In this document: positions 16,395-25,337 of the stretch, in pieces | Layout: each line of letters opens with the position of its first letter | How positions within the stretch are numbered: the first letter of the stretch is position 1 | Source: Desulfovibrionales bacterium | GTDB taxonomy: Bacteria; Desulfobacterota; Desulfovibrionia; Desulfovibrionales; Desulfomicrobiaceae | Direction of reading: 5' to 3' | Assembly (NCBI GenBank): GCA_012727715.1 | Contig: JAAYGN010000139.1 | Coordinates: 1-38,074 of the forward strand | DNA length: 38,074 bases | Program-made: the position numbers and the translations under genes | The notes under the pieces: model-generated | Database searches by the model: none | Told to the model about the DNA's origin: nothing | The model's input: the letters and a program-made list of their open reading frames with translations, nothing else

Positions 16395-17105
16395 ATGGAG
16401 CATAATAAAATTTTAGTTATTGATGATGAAAAGCCTACTTTGAAAATGTTCAGGCTGTTTTTGGATACCTATGGTTTTGAAATATTTACAGCAGAATCTG
16501 GCGAAGAAGGTCTTGAAATTTTTAAAAGGGAGCAGCCAGATCTTGTGCTTACAGATGTAAAAATGCCGGGAATGGACGGTATTGAAGTATTACAAGCCAT
16601 CAAAAAGCTATCTTCTGACACAGAGGTTATTGTTATTACGGGCCATGGGGACATGGATTTGGCTATCCGTGCCCTTAATCTTGATGCCACAGATTTTATT
16701 AATAAACCCATTCAACGTCAGAGTCTTGAAGATGGGCTGCGGCGTGCCAGGGAGCGGTTAAAGTTAGCTGCAAAAAATCGTGAGGATATGGAAATTCGTC
16801 AGGCTGGTGATGCCCTTATTCTTACAATCCAGCATAGCGTGGGTTCGCATTGTGAAACGTTTTTACGAGAAACTTACTCTAGAGCAGTACATGATAAAAT
16901 GGCCCGGATTATTTTTCACTTTGGTCCTAATGCGTCAATTAATGGTGCGGGTATTTCTATTTTAAGCCAGATCATCCGCAACAGTATTCAGGATAACATC
17001 GAAATTGTACTAGCGGGATTAGCACAAAATTTTCATAAAATTTTTAGTGTTATGGGTTTAAGCCGTATGGTAAAATTTGTAGATTCAATTGAAGCAGAGT
17101 TGTAA
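16395..17105 (+). CDS. Response regulator with C-terminal STAS-like domain
   Basis: 236 residues. Receiver domain at 1-120 with acidic pair DD (~10-11), phosphoacceptor Asp in LVLTDVKMPGMDG, Thr in VIVITGHGD and Lys in FINKPI. After a charged linker, residues ~140-236 resemble a STAS domain (SpoIIAA-like): IIFHFGPNASINGAGISIL, then IEIVLAGLAQNFHKIFSVMG and VKFVDSIEAEL. STAS proteins usually bind anti-sigma kinases, so output is probably by protein contact rather than DNA binding; no helix-turn-helix is seen. ATG 16395 has AAGGA 8 nt upstream. It follows the kinase in the same operon and ends exactly where the convergent mobA ends. Confidence 0.85.
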   Translation: MEHNKILVIDDEKPTLKMFRLFLDTYGFEIFTAESGEEGLEIFKREQPDLVLTDVKMPGMDGIEVLQAIKKLSSDTEVIVITGHGDMDLAIRALNLDATDFINKPIQRQSLEDGLRRARERLKLAAKNREDMEIRQAGDALILTIQHSVGSHCETFLRETYSRAVHDKMARIIFHFGPNASINGAGISILSQIIRNSIQDNIEIVLAGLAQNFHKIFSVMGLSRMVKFVDSIEAEL

Positions 17106-17681
17106 CTAGGCTTGGTCTTGCTGCAAAAGATGAAGATCTTGGGGGCGATTGACGTTAAAGAATACCTGATTTTCACTGGTAGGATAGGTCAAAATGTGGC
17201 GTAATGCCTGGGGAATCAACGCATTGATTTTATATTTTTTTTGTATCAATCCTTGCTCAAGCAAGGGTAGTGCCGCTGGCTCATAAATGGATACCAAGGT
17301 TTGGATAAACCCGGTCTCTAATTCTTGCCAGGTAGTCAACACACAATGTTTCGGACGTAGTATTCTGGCCTGAATCAATTTTTCTAAGAAATATCCCTGC
17401 ATAAAAGGCAGATCACAGGCTAGGACCAAGATAGGGGCATTTATTTTTTTTAAACAGGTAATAATCCCCCCCAAAGGACCTACGCGTTGGGTTGTATCCA
17501 CAATAGTGGAAATAGCAGGGGGTACTGTGGTCGTATGGCGACAGGAAACATAAACGCCAGAGCAATAATGGCCAAGCAAAGTAACAGCACGCTCCAGCAG
17601 ACTTTGACCATTATGCATGATCCTGGTTTTATCTTGCCCCAAGCGTACGGATTTGCCACCTGCCAGCACTACTCCAATCAT
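17106..17681 (-). CDS. mobA: Molybdenum cofactor guanylyltransferase MobA
   Basis: Cytoplasmic enzyme that joins GMP from GTP to molybdopterin to make the guanine dinucleotide cofactor used by formate dehydrogenases and similar enzymes. 191 residues, usual MobA size. Visible motifs: VVLAGGKSVRLGQDKTRI at the N-terminus (nucleotide binding), VGPLGGI near residue 70, LVLACDLPFM near 90 and FFNVNRPQDL near the end. The first motif has S before VRLG where SxRMG is common. It converges on the response regulator without a gap and lies downstream of nrfA, from which it is separated by a terminator and ~140 bases. Confidence 0.92.
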   Translation of the reverse strand: MIGVVLAGGKSVRLGQDKTRIMHNGQSLLERAVTLLGHYCSGVYVSCRHTTTVPPAISTIVDTTQRVGPLGGIITCLKKINAPILVLACDLPFMQGYFLEKLIQARILRPKHCVLTTWQELETGFIQTLVSIYEPAALPLLEQGLIQKKYKINALIPQALRHILTYPTSENQVFFNVNRPQDLHLLQQDQA

Positions 17682-17785
17682 AACGTATGGCGTTCACACC
17701 TGGGCCATTGTTGAGGATAGCAGGTGTCTCTGTAGGGATTTAACATATTTTTATTTCAAATTGCAGGAAAGTTGGCTGATACAAA

Positions 17786-17819
17786 ATAATAAGGGCCCTG
17801 GTACCAGGGCCCTTATTAT
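17786..17819 (-). terminator. Perfect 34-bp palindrome, terminator of nrfHA
   Basis: Every base pairs from 17786 to 17819 around GGTACC, giving a GC-rich core and AT-rich ends. Read on the minus strand it lies just after the nrfA stop and is followed by TTTTGT, as an intrinsic terminator should be. The full symmetry would also let it act on the plus strand. Confidence 0.8.
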
Positions 17820-17825
17820 CATAGC

Positions 17826-19382
17826 TTAACTATTTTCTGGTTTGGGGATGAGGCGTCTATTTTCATCCCAAATTTGCTCTGCTTTGGGCATAAGATCAAT
17901 ATACTTAAACCAGACATGGCTTTCCATGTGTTCTGGATCCATTTGCAGCTCACGACTATGGTACAAAATGGGTGGTACAAGTTCCTTGATATCTTTAGAC
18001 ATGGCTTCAGCTATGGTGAAATCCGCAGCCTGAATTGCAAAATCTACAGCTTTTTGGCTAAACTGTTGAGATTTGGCCAAAGTATCCAGTGCCTTGGTGG
18101 GGTTATGGAACCCAACACTATTTTCTGCTGAGATAAGATCCCAGAAGAATTGTCCCTTACGGCACATTTCGCGGGCATTGATCATAAGCTGATTATAGTT
18201 ATAGGGCCGTGGACCTTCATATTCATTTGCTCTGCGGATAGCTTCATGCGCCTTAACGGAAATGTCTTGGGCTATCATGAGTTGATCCCAAACTTTATTT
18301 TGGGTGTAAACTACGCGTTCACGCAAGTATTCAGGTGATTTATCTGTGTGGCATTGACGGCAGGCCCTGGCATCAGGATCTTTGAGAGGGGAAGTCCAAT
18401 GATGGCTGGAGAGCTTTTTCTTTCCATCCATGCGCACATAACTCATGTGACAATCAGCGCAACTGACACCAGCAGCACCATGGATGCCATTGTGCCAGGT
18501 TTCGTATTCAGGATGTTGAGCTTTGAGCATGGGAGTTTTGGATACAGGGTGGACCCAGTCCGCAAAATTGCCTTCAAATCCTGGAGTTTTGGTATTGCCT
18601 TTGTCTTTGTAATATTCATAAATTTGTTCGGGATCTTTGCCTAAAGCCCAGGGGAAAACTGGCTTTTTGTTTGCGCCATGTCCTTCATCTGTAAAATAGT
18701 ATTCTACATGGCATTGACCACAAATAAGGGCACGCTGCTCATTACGAGGCAGGTTTTCAAATTTTTTCCCTTCAGACTCCAGATGGACTTTGAGGGGCTC
18801 AGAATAAATACGCAGTTCCATATTGGTTGGATTGTGGCAGCTAGCACAGCCAATGGTGTGATCATCCATGTCCACTTCTTCGCGGAACTGATTGAAGTCT
18901 TTAGCCCAAAATTCATCACCATATTCTTTGACCCAATCAATCATTTTGGCACCCTTGCAGTTCCAGCAGGTAGCCGGGAGTCCAGCTTTTTCAGCATATC
19001 GATTAAGGCGGTCGATATTTAAAATATCTTTTAGTGCGTAGGTATGGCCTCGGGCTGCTTTATATTCATAGCTAAAGGGGTAACCCAGCCAAAGATTTTT
19101 TAAATAGGGTTGGGCATGTTTATAGCCCTGGGGTAGAGGATTAACATTGTCATGTTTGTCATAGGCTACAGAGCCACCGTACTCAGTCATAATTTCCGAT
19201 TCATTATTACGCAAAAAAGTTTCATATTGCAGTGGAAATTCATTTTTAAAGGCTGAGTTTTTAATCTCAGTTTCAGGTAATTTGGTATTAAATTGAGGAG
19301 TTGTTGGCTCAGAAGTGTCGCTACATCCAGTCAAAACCAGGCTAGCGGCCAATAAAGTTAGAAAGATTATTGTTCTACGCAT
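17826..19382 (-). CDS. nrfA: Ammonia-forming cytochrome c nitrite reductase NrfA
   Basis: Reduces nitrite to ammonium with six electrons on the outer face of the cytoplasmic membrane. 518 residues. An N-terminal lipobox (LTGC, Cys near 19) makes it a lipoprotein. Five haem sites: the active-site CWNCK with lysine as haem ligand, then CASCH, CGQCH (in GQCHVEYYF, the calcium/active-site tyrosine region), CADCH and CRQCH. The catalytic-histidine region appears as KAQHPEYETWHNGIHG. The start is ATG 19382 with AGGAG 8 nt upstream; a GTG at 19391 is in frame. It overlaps nrfH by 8 nt and ends before the palindromic terminator. Confidence 0.97.
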   Translation of the reverse strand: MRRTIIFLTLLAASLVLTGCSDTSEPTTPQFNTKLPETEIKNSAFKNEFPLQYETFLRNNESEIMTEYGGSVAYDKHDNVNPLPQGYKHAQPYLKNLWLGYPFSYEYKAARGHTYALKDILNIDRLNRYAEKAGLPATCWNCKGAKMIDWVKEYGDEFWAKDFNQFREEVDMDDHTIGCASCHNPTNMELRIYSEPLKVHLESEGKKFENLPRNEQRALICGQCHVEYYFTDEGHGANKKPVFPWALGKDPEQIYEYYKDKGNTKTPGFEGNFADWVHPVSKTPMLKAQHPEYETWHNGIHGAAGVSCADCHMSYVRMDGKKKLSSHHWTSPLKDPDARACRQCHTDKSPEYLRERVVYTQNKVWDQLMIAQDISVKAHEAIRRANEYEGPRPYNYNQLMINAREMCRKGQFFWDLISAENSVGFHNPTKALDTLAKSQQFSQKAVDFAIQAADFTIAEAMSKDIKELVPPILYHSRELQMDPEHMESHVWFKYIDLMPKAEQIWDENRRLIPKPENS

Positions 19383-19851
19383 CAGCAGCACTCCTATAGG
19401 CTATGGGCTTTTTGGGTGTATGAGGTACATGACGATGGCAGTCAGTACAAAATTCCTTGCTTTGCATGGTCACGGTACTGGTTGTAGCACTATGGCAACG
19501 TTCACAATTGGCCTGTGTTACCGCTTTAGTTTCACCGCCTGGATGGATTAGATCTGGAATAGTATTGGTGAAGTTTACATAAATATCATGCAGACCTATT
19601 TTGGCCTTAAAGGGGAGCATGGTTATGTCGTGGGGGATATGACACTCATTGCAGGCTTCTTTAGCGTGCACTGACTGGCTGTGTGTCAGGGCGGCCTCAT
19701 TCATGGAATGACAGCTTCCGCAGAAAATGGCCTGATCCGTAAAGGTGATGGATAACGCCACACCAACGGTCAGTACCACCCCTGCAATGGCTGCTGGCAA
19801 GACGTAACGCAAGTTATGTCTGCTGAAAAAACCACTCTTTTTTTGGGGCAT
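19375..19851 (-). CDS. nrfH: Cytochrome c nitrite reductase small subunit NrfH
   Basis: Membrane-anchored tetrahaem cytochrome of the NapC/NirT family that takes electrons from menaquinol and passes them to NrfA. 158 residues, one membrane segment at about 17-37, then haem sites CGSCHSM (the methionine just after is the ligand of the quinol-side haem in this family), CNECH, CERCH and CTDCH. GAGGAGG is 4 nt before ATG 19851. The NrfH type of donor, rather than NrfBCD, fits deltaproteobacteria. The operon is nrfHA, with a 520-base upstream region. Confidence 0.97.
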   Translation of the reverse strand: MPQKKSGFFSRHNLRYVLPAAIAGVVLTVGVALSITFTDQAIFCGSCHSMNEAALTHSQSVHAKEACNECHIPHDITMLPFKAKIGLHDIYVNFTNTIPDLIHPGGETKAVTQANCERCHSATTSTVTMQSKEFCTDCHRHVPHTPKKPIAYRSAADA

Positions 19852-20371
19852 ACATCCTCCTCTACTTTTTGGAAATCATACCTGAAGACGCATTTTCCAT
19901 CAGGCATAAACAATATTTTCTCCTTATCAGAAACCCCCTGTACAAGGGAATAGGGAAAACAGCCTTTTTCACAATTCAAGTAAAACAGTCTGAAATTATG
20001 GAGTGCCTATCAACGATGCATATACAAATAAGAGGTGCGCAGAAAGATCTGGCACCTCTTCCTTGAGATGAGAGTTTTAGTTGTGGTGGGAGATTTTAAA
20101 GCTTCCATCAATCCTGTTGAGGTCTTGAGCATGCTCAAGAAGAGTGGAAACAGTCTCAGTTTTAGCCTTCTTAACTTGTCGCAATCTTATTTTGGCTGAA
20201 GTACATAATAGTATATTTTGGCTAGAAACCTTGCTTTTTTACTGTAGCAAGGTCAGGTTTACTAAACTTAAGGAGACGAGATTATCTTTTATGCACTCTC
20301 GGTTTAAGATAGGTATCTATGTGTCCCTAGCTATTATATTTGGCCTCGTAGCTATGCCGTACTATAAGTGG
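19852..20371. other. Intergenic region upstream of nrfH
   Basis: Contains the nrfHA promoter region on the minus strand, although I could not settle -35/-10 positions. A 9-bp stem (20030-20038 with 20052-20060), followed on the minus strand by ATTTGTATA, may be a late terminator for the Wzz-like gene. A plus-strand 43-codon frame (20068-20199) starts MRVLVVVGDFKASINPVEV, faintly like the start of glycerate kinases, and then loses resemblance; a decayed gene start is possible. No other feature is supported. Confidence 0.4.
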
Positions 20372-21421
20372 TCAGGCATTTTGTATGGCTTCTTCTTTGC
20401 GTTTACGAATTATGCTCCGTAGCAAGGCAACAAAAATGCCGAGCATGCTGCCAGATACAAAACCTATGGCCACGATCAGTTTGCGCTTAGGTTTGATTGG
20501 TATTTCTGGTACCTTGGCTTTTTCGTCAATTTTAACAACCTGAGATGTTTCATCATTGATTATGACTGCTTTTAATTGGTCAAGATACACTTCCAGGTCA
20601 CTTATATCCTCGATAAAAGGGTCATCAGTTTTTCGTTCTTGCAAGATTTTAATTTGCGCTCGCAATGCTTTGGTGCCGCGTAGATATATCAGATTGCGAT
20701 CTATGTAGTCAGCGGCTTCCTGCATAGCTTTTCCAGCCGGCAAGAGATGCGCTTCTTGTTCAATGGATTCTGCAATCCATAATGCTTCTTGCAAACGAGC
20801 AATTTCAGCTAACCGTTTTCTTTTGGCTGCTTCCCGTAAAATTTCTATTTTCTTTGCAACGCTATCCTTCTCGAGTTGAATTGCAGCTTGGATATCTTTT
20901 CGCAAATCAGCCTTGGTCTCTTCTATCGCAAGTTCTACAAACTCGTTTGCCCATTGAGCAGCAAGTTCTGGATTGGCCAGTTGGACCGTCAGCAGGTACG
21001 CATTGTCCGTTGTTTTTTTGTTAGGCTGTTTGATCAAAATCTGATTTTCTTTGGTCAAGTGCGGTACATGATGTTTTTTAAAAAAAATATTGCGTAGCTG
21101 CCGTGAGTTTAAGTTAGTAGTGAAACGTTCAAATATTTTTTCCTGTGTGAACAGCTGATAAGAAATTTTTTCTGATGTAGTTTGCAGTAAAAATTTTTGG
21201 GCCTTATTATATTCCTCGATATCGGCATTTGAAGGACTCACCAGAGCTGTTTTTGCCTCATATATTGGCGGAGACAGCAACGCATAGCCTGTTGCAAGTG
21301 CAGTTAAGATCAGGGTGAGCATGACGACCAAGATTTTTTCTCGCCAGGTATTTTGTGCCAGTTCAAATAAATCAATCTCATCATCATGGATTGAAGCTGA
21401 TGCCATTTGCTTTTGGGTCAC
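20372..21421 (-). CDS. Wzz/chain-length determinant family membrane protein
   Basis: 349 residues with the Wzz layout: cytoplasmic N-terminus with DDEIDLFELAQNTWREK, membrane segment at ~33-50, a long helical periplasmic part (coiled-coil-like, rich in E/K/R/A at ~150-290), the proline-rich VPEIPIKPKRK, and a second membrane segment at ~315-335. Proteins of this type set polysaccharide chain length (O antigen, ECA) or act as co-polymerases. No Wzy, Wzx or kinase is adjacent, so the polymer is unknown. GTG 21421 has AGGAG 6-7 nt upstream; ATG at codon 6 is an alternative. It is a single gene, with the htpG terminator upstream. Confidence 0.82.
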   Translation of the reverse strand: MTQKQMASASIHDDEIDLFELAQNTWREKILVVMLTLILTALATGYALLSPPIYEAKTALVSPSNADIEEYNKAQKFLLQTTSEKISYQLFTQEKIFERFTTNLNSRQLRNIFFKKHHVPHLTKENQILIKQPNKKTTDNAYLLTVQLANPELAAQWANEFVELAIEETKADLRKDIQAAIQLEKDSVAKKIEILREAAKRKRLAEIARLQEALWIAESIEQEAHLLPAGKAMQEAADYIDRNLIYLRGTKALRAQIKILQERKTDDPFIEDISDLEVYLDQLKAVIINDETSQVVKIDEKAKVPEIPIKPKRKLIVAIGFVSGSMLGIFVALLRSIIRKRKEEAIQNA

Positions 21422-21554
21422 GTAGTACTCCTGTGTCAGGGGGTGTTATAACAACTATCCCCTGTAATTTTGTATATTGTTACAACAAATTTAGAGCATT
21501 GTGCTAGGTTTGTAAAATATTGTAGTTAACACCAGCTTTATTTTCAAGAAGGAT

Positions 21555-21609
21555 AAAAGAAAAAAATAAAGCCAGGTAAGAGCCCATAAATTTTGGAATC
21601 TTGCCTGGC
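21555..21609 (-). terminator. Intrinsic terminator of htpG
   Basis: Eleven-pair stem (21571-21581 with 21599-21609, one G-U) followed on the minus strand by TTTATTTTTTTCTTTT. It begins about 45 bases after the htpG stop. On the plus strand a T-run also follows (AATTTTTTT), so it may work in both directions. Confidence 0.85.
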
Positions 21610-21653
21610 AATTTTTTTACGATATGTGTCCAGGGCCTTACAGCCGATTTTTC

Positions 21654-23546
21654 TTATTTTTCTTGTTTGTTTTTGTACCAGGTACTGGCTTCAGCCATCA
21701 AGGAATTTAGACGGTTGACCATTTTATGGGGGTCAGCCAGATAACCATCCATTAGCAGGGCTGACTCATAGAGCTGTTCAACAATCGTGGTTACGAAGTC
21801 ATCCTGCTCGTTTTTAGAAAAAACAGCCAAAAGATTACGGATAAGCGGATGGTCTTGGTTAATCTCAAATATCTTTTTGGGAATGGACACATCTTTGGTT
21901 ACCAATTGCATAATCTTGTGCATTTGGGATGTGGACCCATCAGGGCTGACCAGGCAAGAAGGACTTTCGCTAAGCCGTTTGGAAATACGAGCTTCAGTAA
22001 TCCGTTCCCCAAGAATATCTTGAATCCGTTTTAAAAACCGTTCTAAGTCCTCGCCTTCCTCAGCACTAAGCTGAGCCGGTTTGTCTTTAGGAGTAGCTGT
22101 GTCAGCAAATTGTTCCAGGCTGGCAATATCCGCGTTTTCTGTGGCCTTGAGGTCAAACTCCTTGAATGTACGCAAGCTGTCCATAACGAACTCATCCACA
22201 GGCTCGTACAGGTAGAGCACTTCCAGCCCTTTGGCTCGAAAGATCTCCAGATGGGGATTTTGTTCAATGGCTTCACGGCTGGGCCCAGAGATGTAATAGA
22301 TTTCTTTTTGTCCCTCTTTGGCTGTTTCAATATATTCATCTAGGGAAATGAGTTCATCCTTGTTTTCATGGCGAGAAGAATTAAAGCGGAGTAACTCGCC
22401 AAAGGATTCCTGATTGGCAAAGTCAACGTAGCCAAGCTTAAAACGCTTGGCATGCTCTGCCCAGAATTTTCCATAACGATCTTTATCTTGGCCAAGTTTT
22501 TTTAGATGGGTAAGAATTTGTTTGGTTAACGTACTGGCAATTTTTCTAATGAGAATATTTTCCTGCAGCGTTTCCCTGGAAATATTTAAAGGTAAATCTT
22601 CCGTGTCCACTACACCACGCATAAAACCCAGGTATTCAGGGATAAGATCCTTGTTTTTATCTTGGATTAGCACTCGGCGGACATAAAGATCCAGTCCGTA
22701 ATTCTCACGGTCAAATCCAAAGGTGTCCGCACTGCGTGGGGGAATAAAGGCCAGGGCGGAAAATTGTACGGGTGCGTCCACGCTTAAATGGACAGTATCC
22801 AAGGGTTCTTCGTGATCATAAGTTAAGAATTTATAAAATTCTGAGTACTGCTCAGGAGTGATGGAAAATTTATTTTCTCGCCACAGAGCAGAGACTGTAT
22901 TTGCTTTCTCATCTTGAACCAGAATGGGAAAAGAAATAAAATTTGAGTATTTTTTTATAATAGAGGTGATGCGTTTTTTTTCTGCAAATTCTTTAGCATC
23001 TTCCTTTAATTGAACAATAATGGTTGTTCCACGAGGCAGATCACTATCCAGTTCACTTATGGTATACGAGCCCTGGCCGTCAGAGCTCCATTCCACAGCT
23101 TTGGCATCAGGGTTAAAGGACCGGGTTTGGATGGTTACTTTGTCCGCAACCATGAACACAGAATAAAAACCAACCCCGAACCGCCCAATAATATTTGATG
23201 AGTTGGCCTGGTCAGCCATGGCCTGGCGAATGAATTCCGCAGATCCAGAGTGGGCAATGGTGCCGATATTTTTAACAAGCTCCTCTTGGGTCATGCCAAT
23301 ACCCGTGTCCTTAATCTGGAGCTGATGTTTATCCTCATCAATGGTGATGGCAATGTGCAGTTCCAGATCCGGGTTGGCAAGAGTTGTGGATCTGGTCTGC
23401 TCAAAACGAAGCTTGTCCAAGGCGTCCGAGGCATTGGAAACAAGTTCGCGTAGAAAAATTTCACGACTAGTGTATAGGGAATGGGTAATAATATCGAGAA
23501 GTTGTTTAATTTCAGTTTTAAATTCATATTGTTGCCCTTGACTCAT
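21654..23546 (-). CDS. htpG: Molecular chaperone HtpG (Hsp90)
   Basis: Cytoplasmic ATP-dependent Hsp90 chaperone, 630 residues as usual for the bacterial family. The N-terminal GHKL ATPase domain shows [20 protein letters not shown], the DTGIGM motif and [12 protein letters not shown]. The middle domain shows [18 protein letters not shown] with the conserved arginine, and the C-terminal part holds the dimerisation region. ATG 23546 is preceded by AAGGAG. Probably monocistronic: own promoter upstream and terminator downstream. Confidence 0.97.
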
Positions 23547-23579
23547 GATAACTCCTTATGATTGCAAAAATTTACTGGT

Positions 23580-23607
23580 AAACTAAATGGCCAGCACGGA
23601 TTGTCAA
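23580..23607 (-). promoter_or_regulatory. Candidate sigma-70 type promoter of htpG
   Basis: On the minus strand TTGACA (23607-23602) is followed after 16 nt by TAGTTT (23585-23580), about 35 bases before the htpG start. The -35 is a perfect match and the -10 is moderate. The CTTGA also recalls a heat-shock -35, but no CCCCAT element at the right distance is present. Confidence 0.45.
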
Positions 23608-23708
23608 GATGTACGGATAATTCTCGTACGCTTTGTTACCTTATATCAAGCTATGGAAGAGCGGAGAAAATTATTTGCAAAGAACAAAATGCACCCGTAC
23701 AAGAATTT

Positions 23709-23737
23709 TCTTGACCTGGAGGTGAGCTTTGTATAAT
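23709..23737 (+). promoter_or_regulatory. Promoter of tRNA-His
   Basis: A perfect -10 TATAAT (23732-23737) stands 18 bases before the tRNA 5' end. Upstream is TTGACC (23711-23716, 15-nt spacer) or, in the shifted register, TCTTGA (17-nt spacer). Confidence 0.65.
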
Positions 23738-23755
23738 CAATTTAATCCTTCGGAT

Positions 23756-23832
23756 GGTGGGTGTAGCTCAGTTGGTAGAGCACTTGGTTGTGGCCCAAGT
23801 TGTCGCGCGTTCAATCCGCGTCACTCACCCCA
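23756..23832 (+). tRNA. tRNA-His (anticodon GTG)
   Basis: 77-nt cloverleaf. Acceptor stem GTGGGTG (23757-23763) pairs with CACTCAC (23822-23828). The extra 5' G at 23756 faces the discriminator C at 23829, the hallmark of tRNA-His. The anticodon arm is CTTGG-TTGTGGC-CCAAG, with anticodon GTG. A T loop TTCAATC is present, and CCA is encoded (23830-23832). Confidence 0.97.
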
Positions 23833-23841
23833 AGATTATAC

Positions 23842-23867
23842 GGGGCAGATTGTCTGCCCCTTTTTTT
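23842..23867 (+). terminator. Intrinsic terminator after tRNA-His
   Basis: GGGGCAGA (23842-23849), TTG loop, TCTGCCCC (23853-23860), then seven T. It ends the tRNA-His transcript, so murA needs its own promoter in the next 100 bases. Confidence 0.92.
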
Positions 23868-23973
23868 ATGTGTAATATTGTGATTTTACTGGGTTGTCAG
23901 CTCATGTCTCACTATTGTACTTATCTTTTTTGCAATCATAATTTTTTTCAGACTGCTGGCATCAGGAGTATAT

Positions 23974-25224
23974 ATGGACAAGTTTGTCATTGATGGCGGT
24001 ATTCCTTTACGAGGACAGGTTGTAATTAGTGGTTCAAAAAATGCTGCTTTGCCCATATTGTTGGCTGCAATTTTAGTTGATGGAGAGGTACGACTCTCCA
24101 ATGTGCCTCATTTACGTGATATAGTTACAACCCTTAATTTATTGGCATTGCTTGGCTGTCGTGCCGAGTTTCATGGTGATGAGGTTTTATTACATTCCTG
24201 TGATCTCAAGCCTGAGGCACCATATGATTTAGTCCGAACCATGCGTGCTTCTGTTTTGTGTCTTGGGCCGCTTTTGGCAAGATTGGGTACGGCTCGCGTT
24301 TCTTTGCCCGGTGGATGTGCCATTGGAGCTCGTCCAGTGGATATGCACCTGAGGGGTCTTGAACAAATGGGGGCTGTTTTTGAGCTTGAGGACGGAGATA
24401 TCGTTGGAAATTGTGATGGTCTGCATGGTGCGCATATTCATTTAGATTTCCCCACTGTTGGCGGCACAGAGCACTTGATTATGGCCGCGACCCTGGCCAA
24501 AGGGAAGACAATTTTGGAAAATGCTGCTCGTGAGCCAGAAATTCAGGATTTGGCCGAATTTCTTAATACTTGCGGAGCAAAAATTTCTGGACATGGTACC
24601 AGTGTTATTCAGATTGAGGGAGTGGAATCTCTCCACGGCACCAGCTATAAAGTGATGTCTGACCGGATTGAAGCTGGAACCTATTTGGTTGCTGCAGGTA
24701 TTACCAAGGGCGATTTGGAGCTTGTTGATTGTCCCGTAGATGCTTTGGAAGCAGTAATTTCCAAGCTTCGAGCCATGGGCATGCACATTGAGGGTGATGG
24801 AAGTAATGTGCGAGCCTATGTGGATGGACCACTACATTGTGTAGATCTTACCACCAGACCTTATCCAGGGTTCCCCACAGACATGCAGGCTCAAATCATG
24901 GCTTTGATGAGTTGTAGCCATGGTGCTGGGATAATTACTGAAGGAATTTTTGAAAATAGATTTATGCATGTGCAGGAGTTATGTCGCCTTGGTGCTCATA
25001 TCACCTTGTCTGGGCAGAGTGCTATGGTTCGCGGCGTTGAGGGACTCAAAGGAGCCACAGTCATGGCCTCTGATTTACGGGCCAGTGCCTGTCTGGTTTT
25101 GGCTGGACTTGCTGCTTCGGGACGCACTGAAGTTCGACGTATTTATCATCTTGATCGTGGGTATGAACAGATGGAAGTCAAGCTAAGCCAACTGGGAGCA
25201 AAAATTTATCGTGAGCGTGAGTAG
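23974..25224 (+). CDS. murA: UDP-N-acetylglucosamine 1-carboxyvinyltransferase MurA
   Basis: First committed enzyme of peptidoglycan synthesis: transfers enolpyruvate from PEP to UDP-GlcNAc in the cytoplasm. 416 residues, standard length. Near the N-terminus is [10 protein letters not shown] with the catalytic lysine. [16 protein letters not shown] comes near residue 91, and [16 protein letters not shown] holds the active-site cysteine that fosfomycin alkylates. [12 protein letters not shown] and the C-terminal [15 protein letters not shown] are also typical. AGGAG lies 6 nt before ATG 23974. Probably monocistronic between two terminators. Confidence 0.97.
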   Translation: MDKFVIDGGIPLRGQVVISGSKNAALPILLAAILVDGEVRLSNVPHLRDIVTTLNLLALLGCRAEFHGDEVLLHSCDLKPEAPYDLVRTMRASVLCLGPLLARLGTARVSLPGGCAIGARPVDMHLRGLEQMGAVFELEDGDIVGNCDGLHGAHIHLDFPTVGGTEHLIMAATLAKGKTILENAAREPEIQDLAEFLNTCGAKISGHGTSVIQIEGVESLHGTSYKVMSDRIEAGTYLVAAGITKGDLELVDCPVDALEAVISKLRAMGMHIEGDGSNVRAYVDGPLHCVDLTTRPYPGFPTDMQAQIMALMSCSHGAGIITEGIFENRFMHVQELCRLGAHITLSGQSAMVRGVEGLKGATVMASDLRASACLVLAGLAASGRTEVRRIYHLDRGYEQMEVKLSQLGAKIYRERE

Positions 25225-25282
25225 TTCTTGTGATTTTTAAGATAATATTGTTGGCGCTAACTTATTGAAATTGCTACCAACT

Positions 25283-25317
25283 AAAATGGCCACCCGGAAA
25301 TTCCGGGTGGCCATTTT
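25283..25317. terminator. Bidirectional terminator between murA and ppaC
   Basis: A 17-bp arm (25283-25299) is fully complementary to 25301-25317. It has a GC-rich centre, with AAAA on one flank and TTTT on the other. It lies 58 bases after murA and 20 bases after the convergent ppaC, and suits both. Confidence 0.88.
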
Positions 25318-25337
25318 ATCTACAAATAGTCAAGTTT

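Noticed and set aside
19770-19979. 69-codon minus-strand frame over the nrfH start
   Set aside because: It overlaps the nrfH coding start in another frame and has no good ribosome site.
20050-20064. TGGCAC as part of a sigma-54 promoter
   Set aside because: No GC element at the required distance (GG-N10-GC) follows.
20291-20422. Plus-strand hydrophobic frame starting MHSRFKIGIYVSLA
   Set aside because: The upstream AAGGAG is too far away (15 nt), and it runs into the 3' end of the Wzz-like gene on the other strand. A real small protein is not excluded but not supported.
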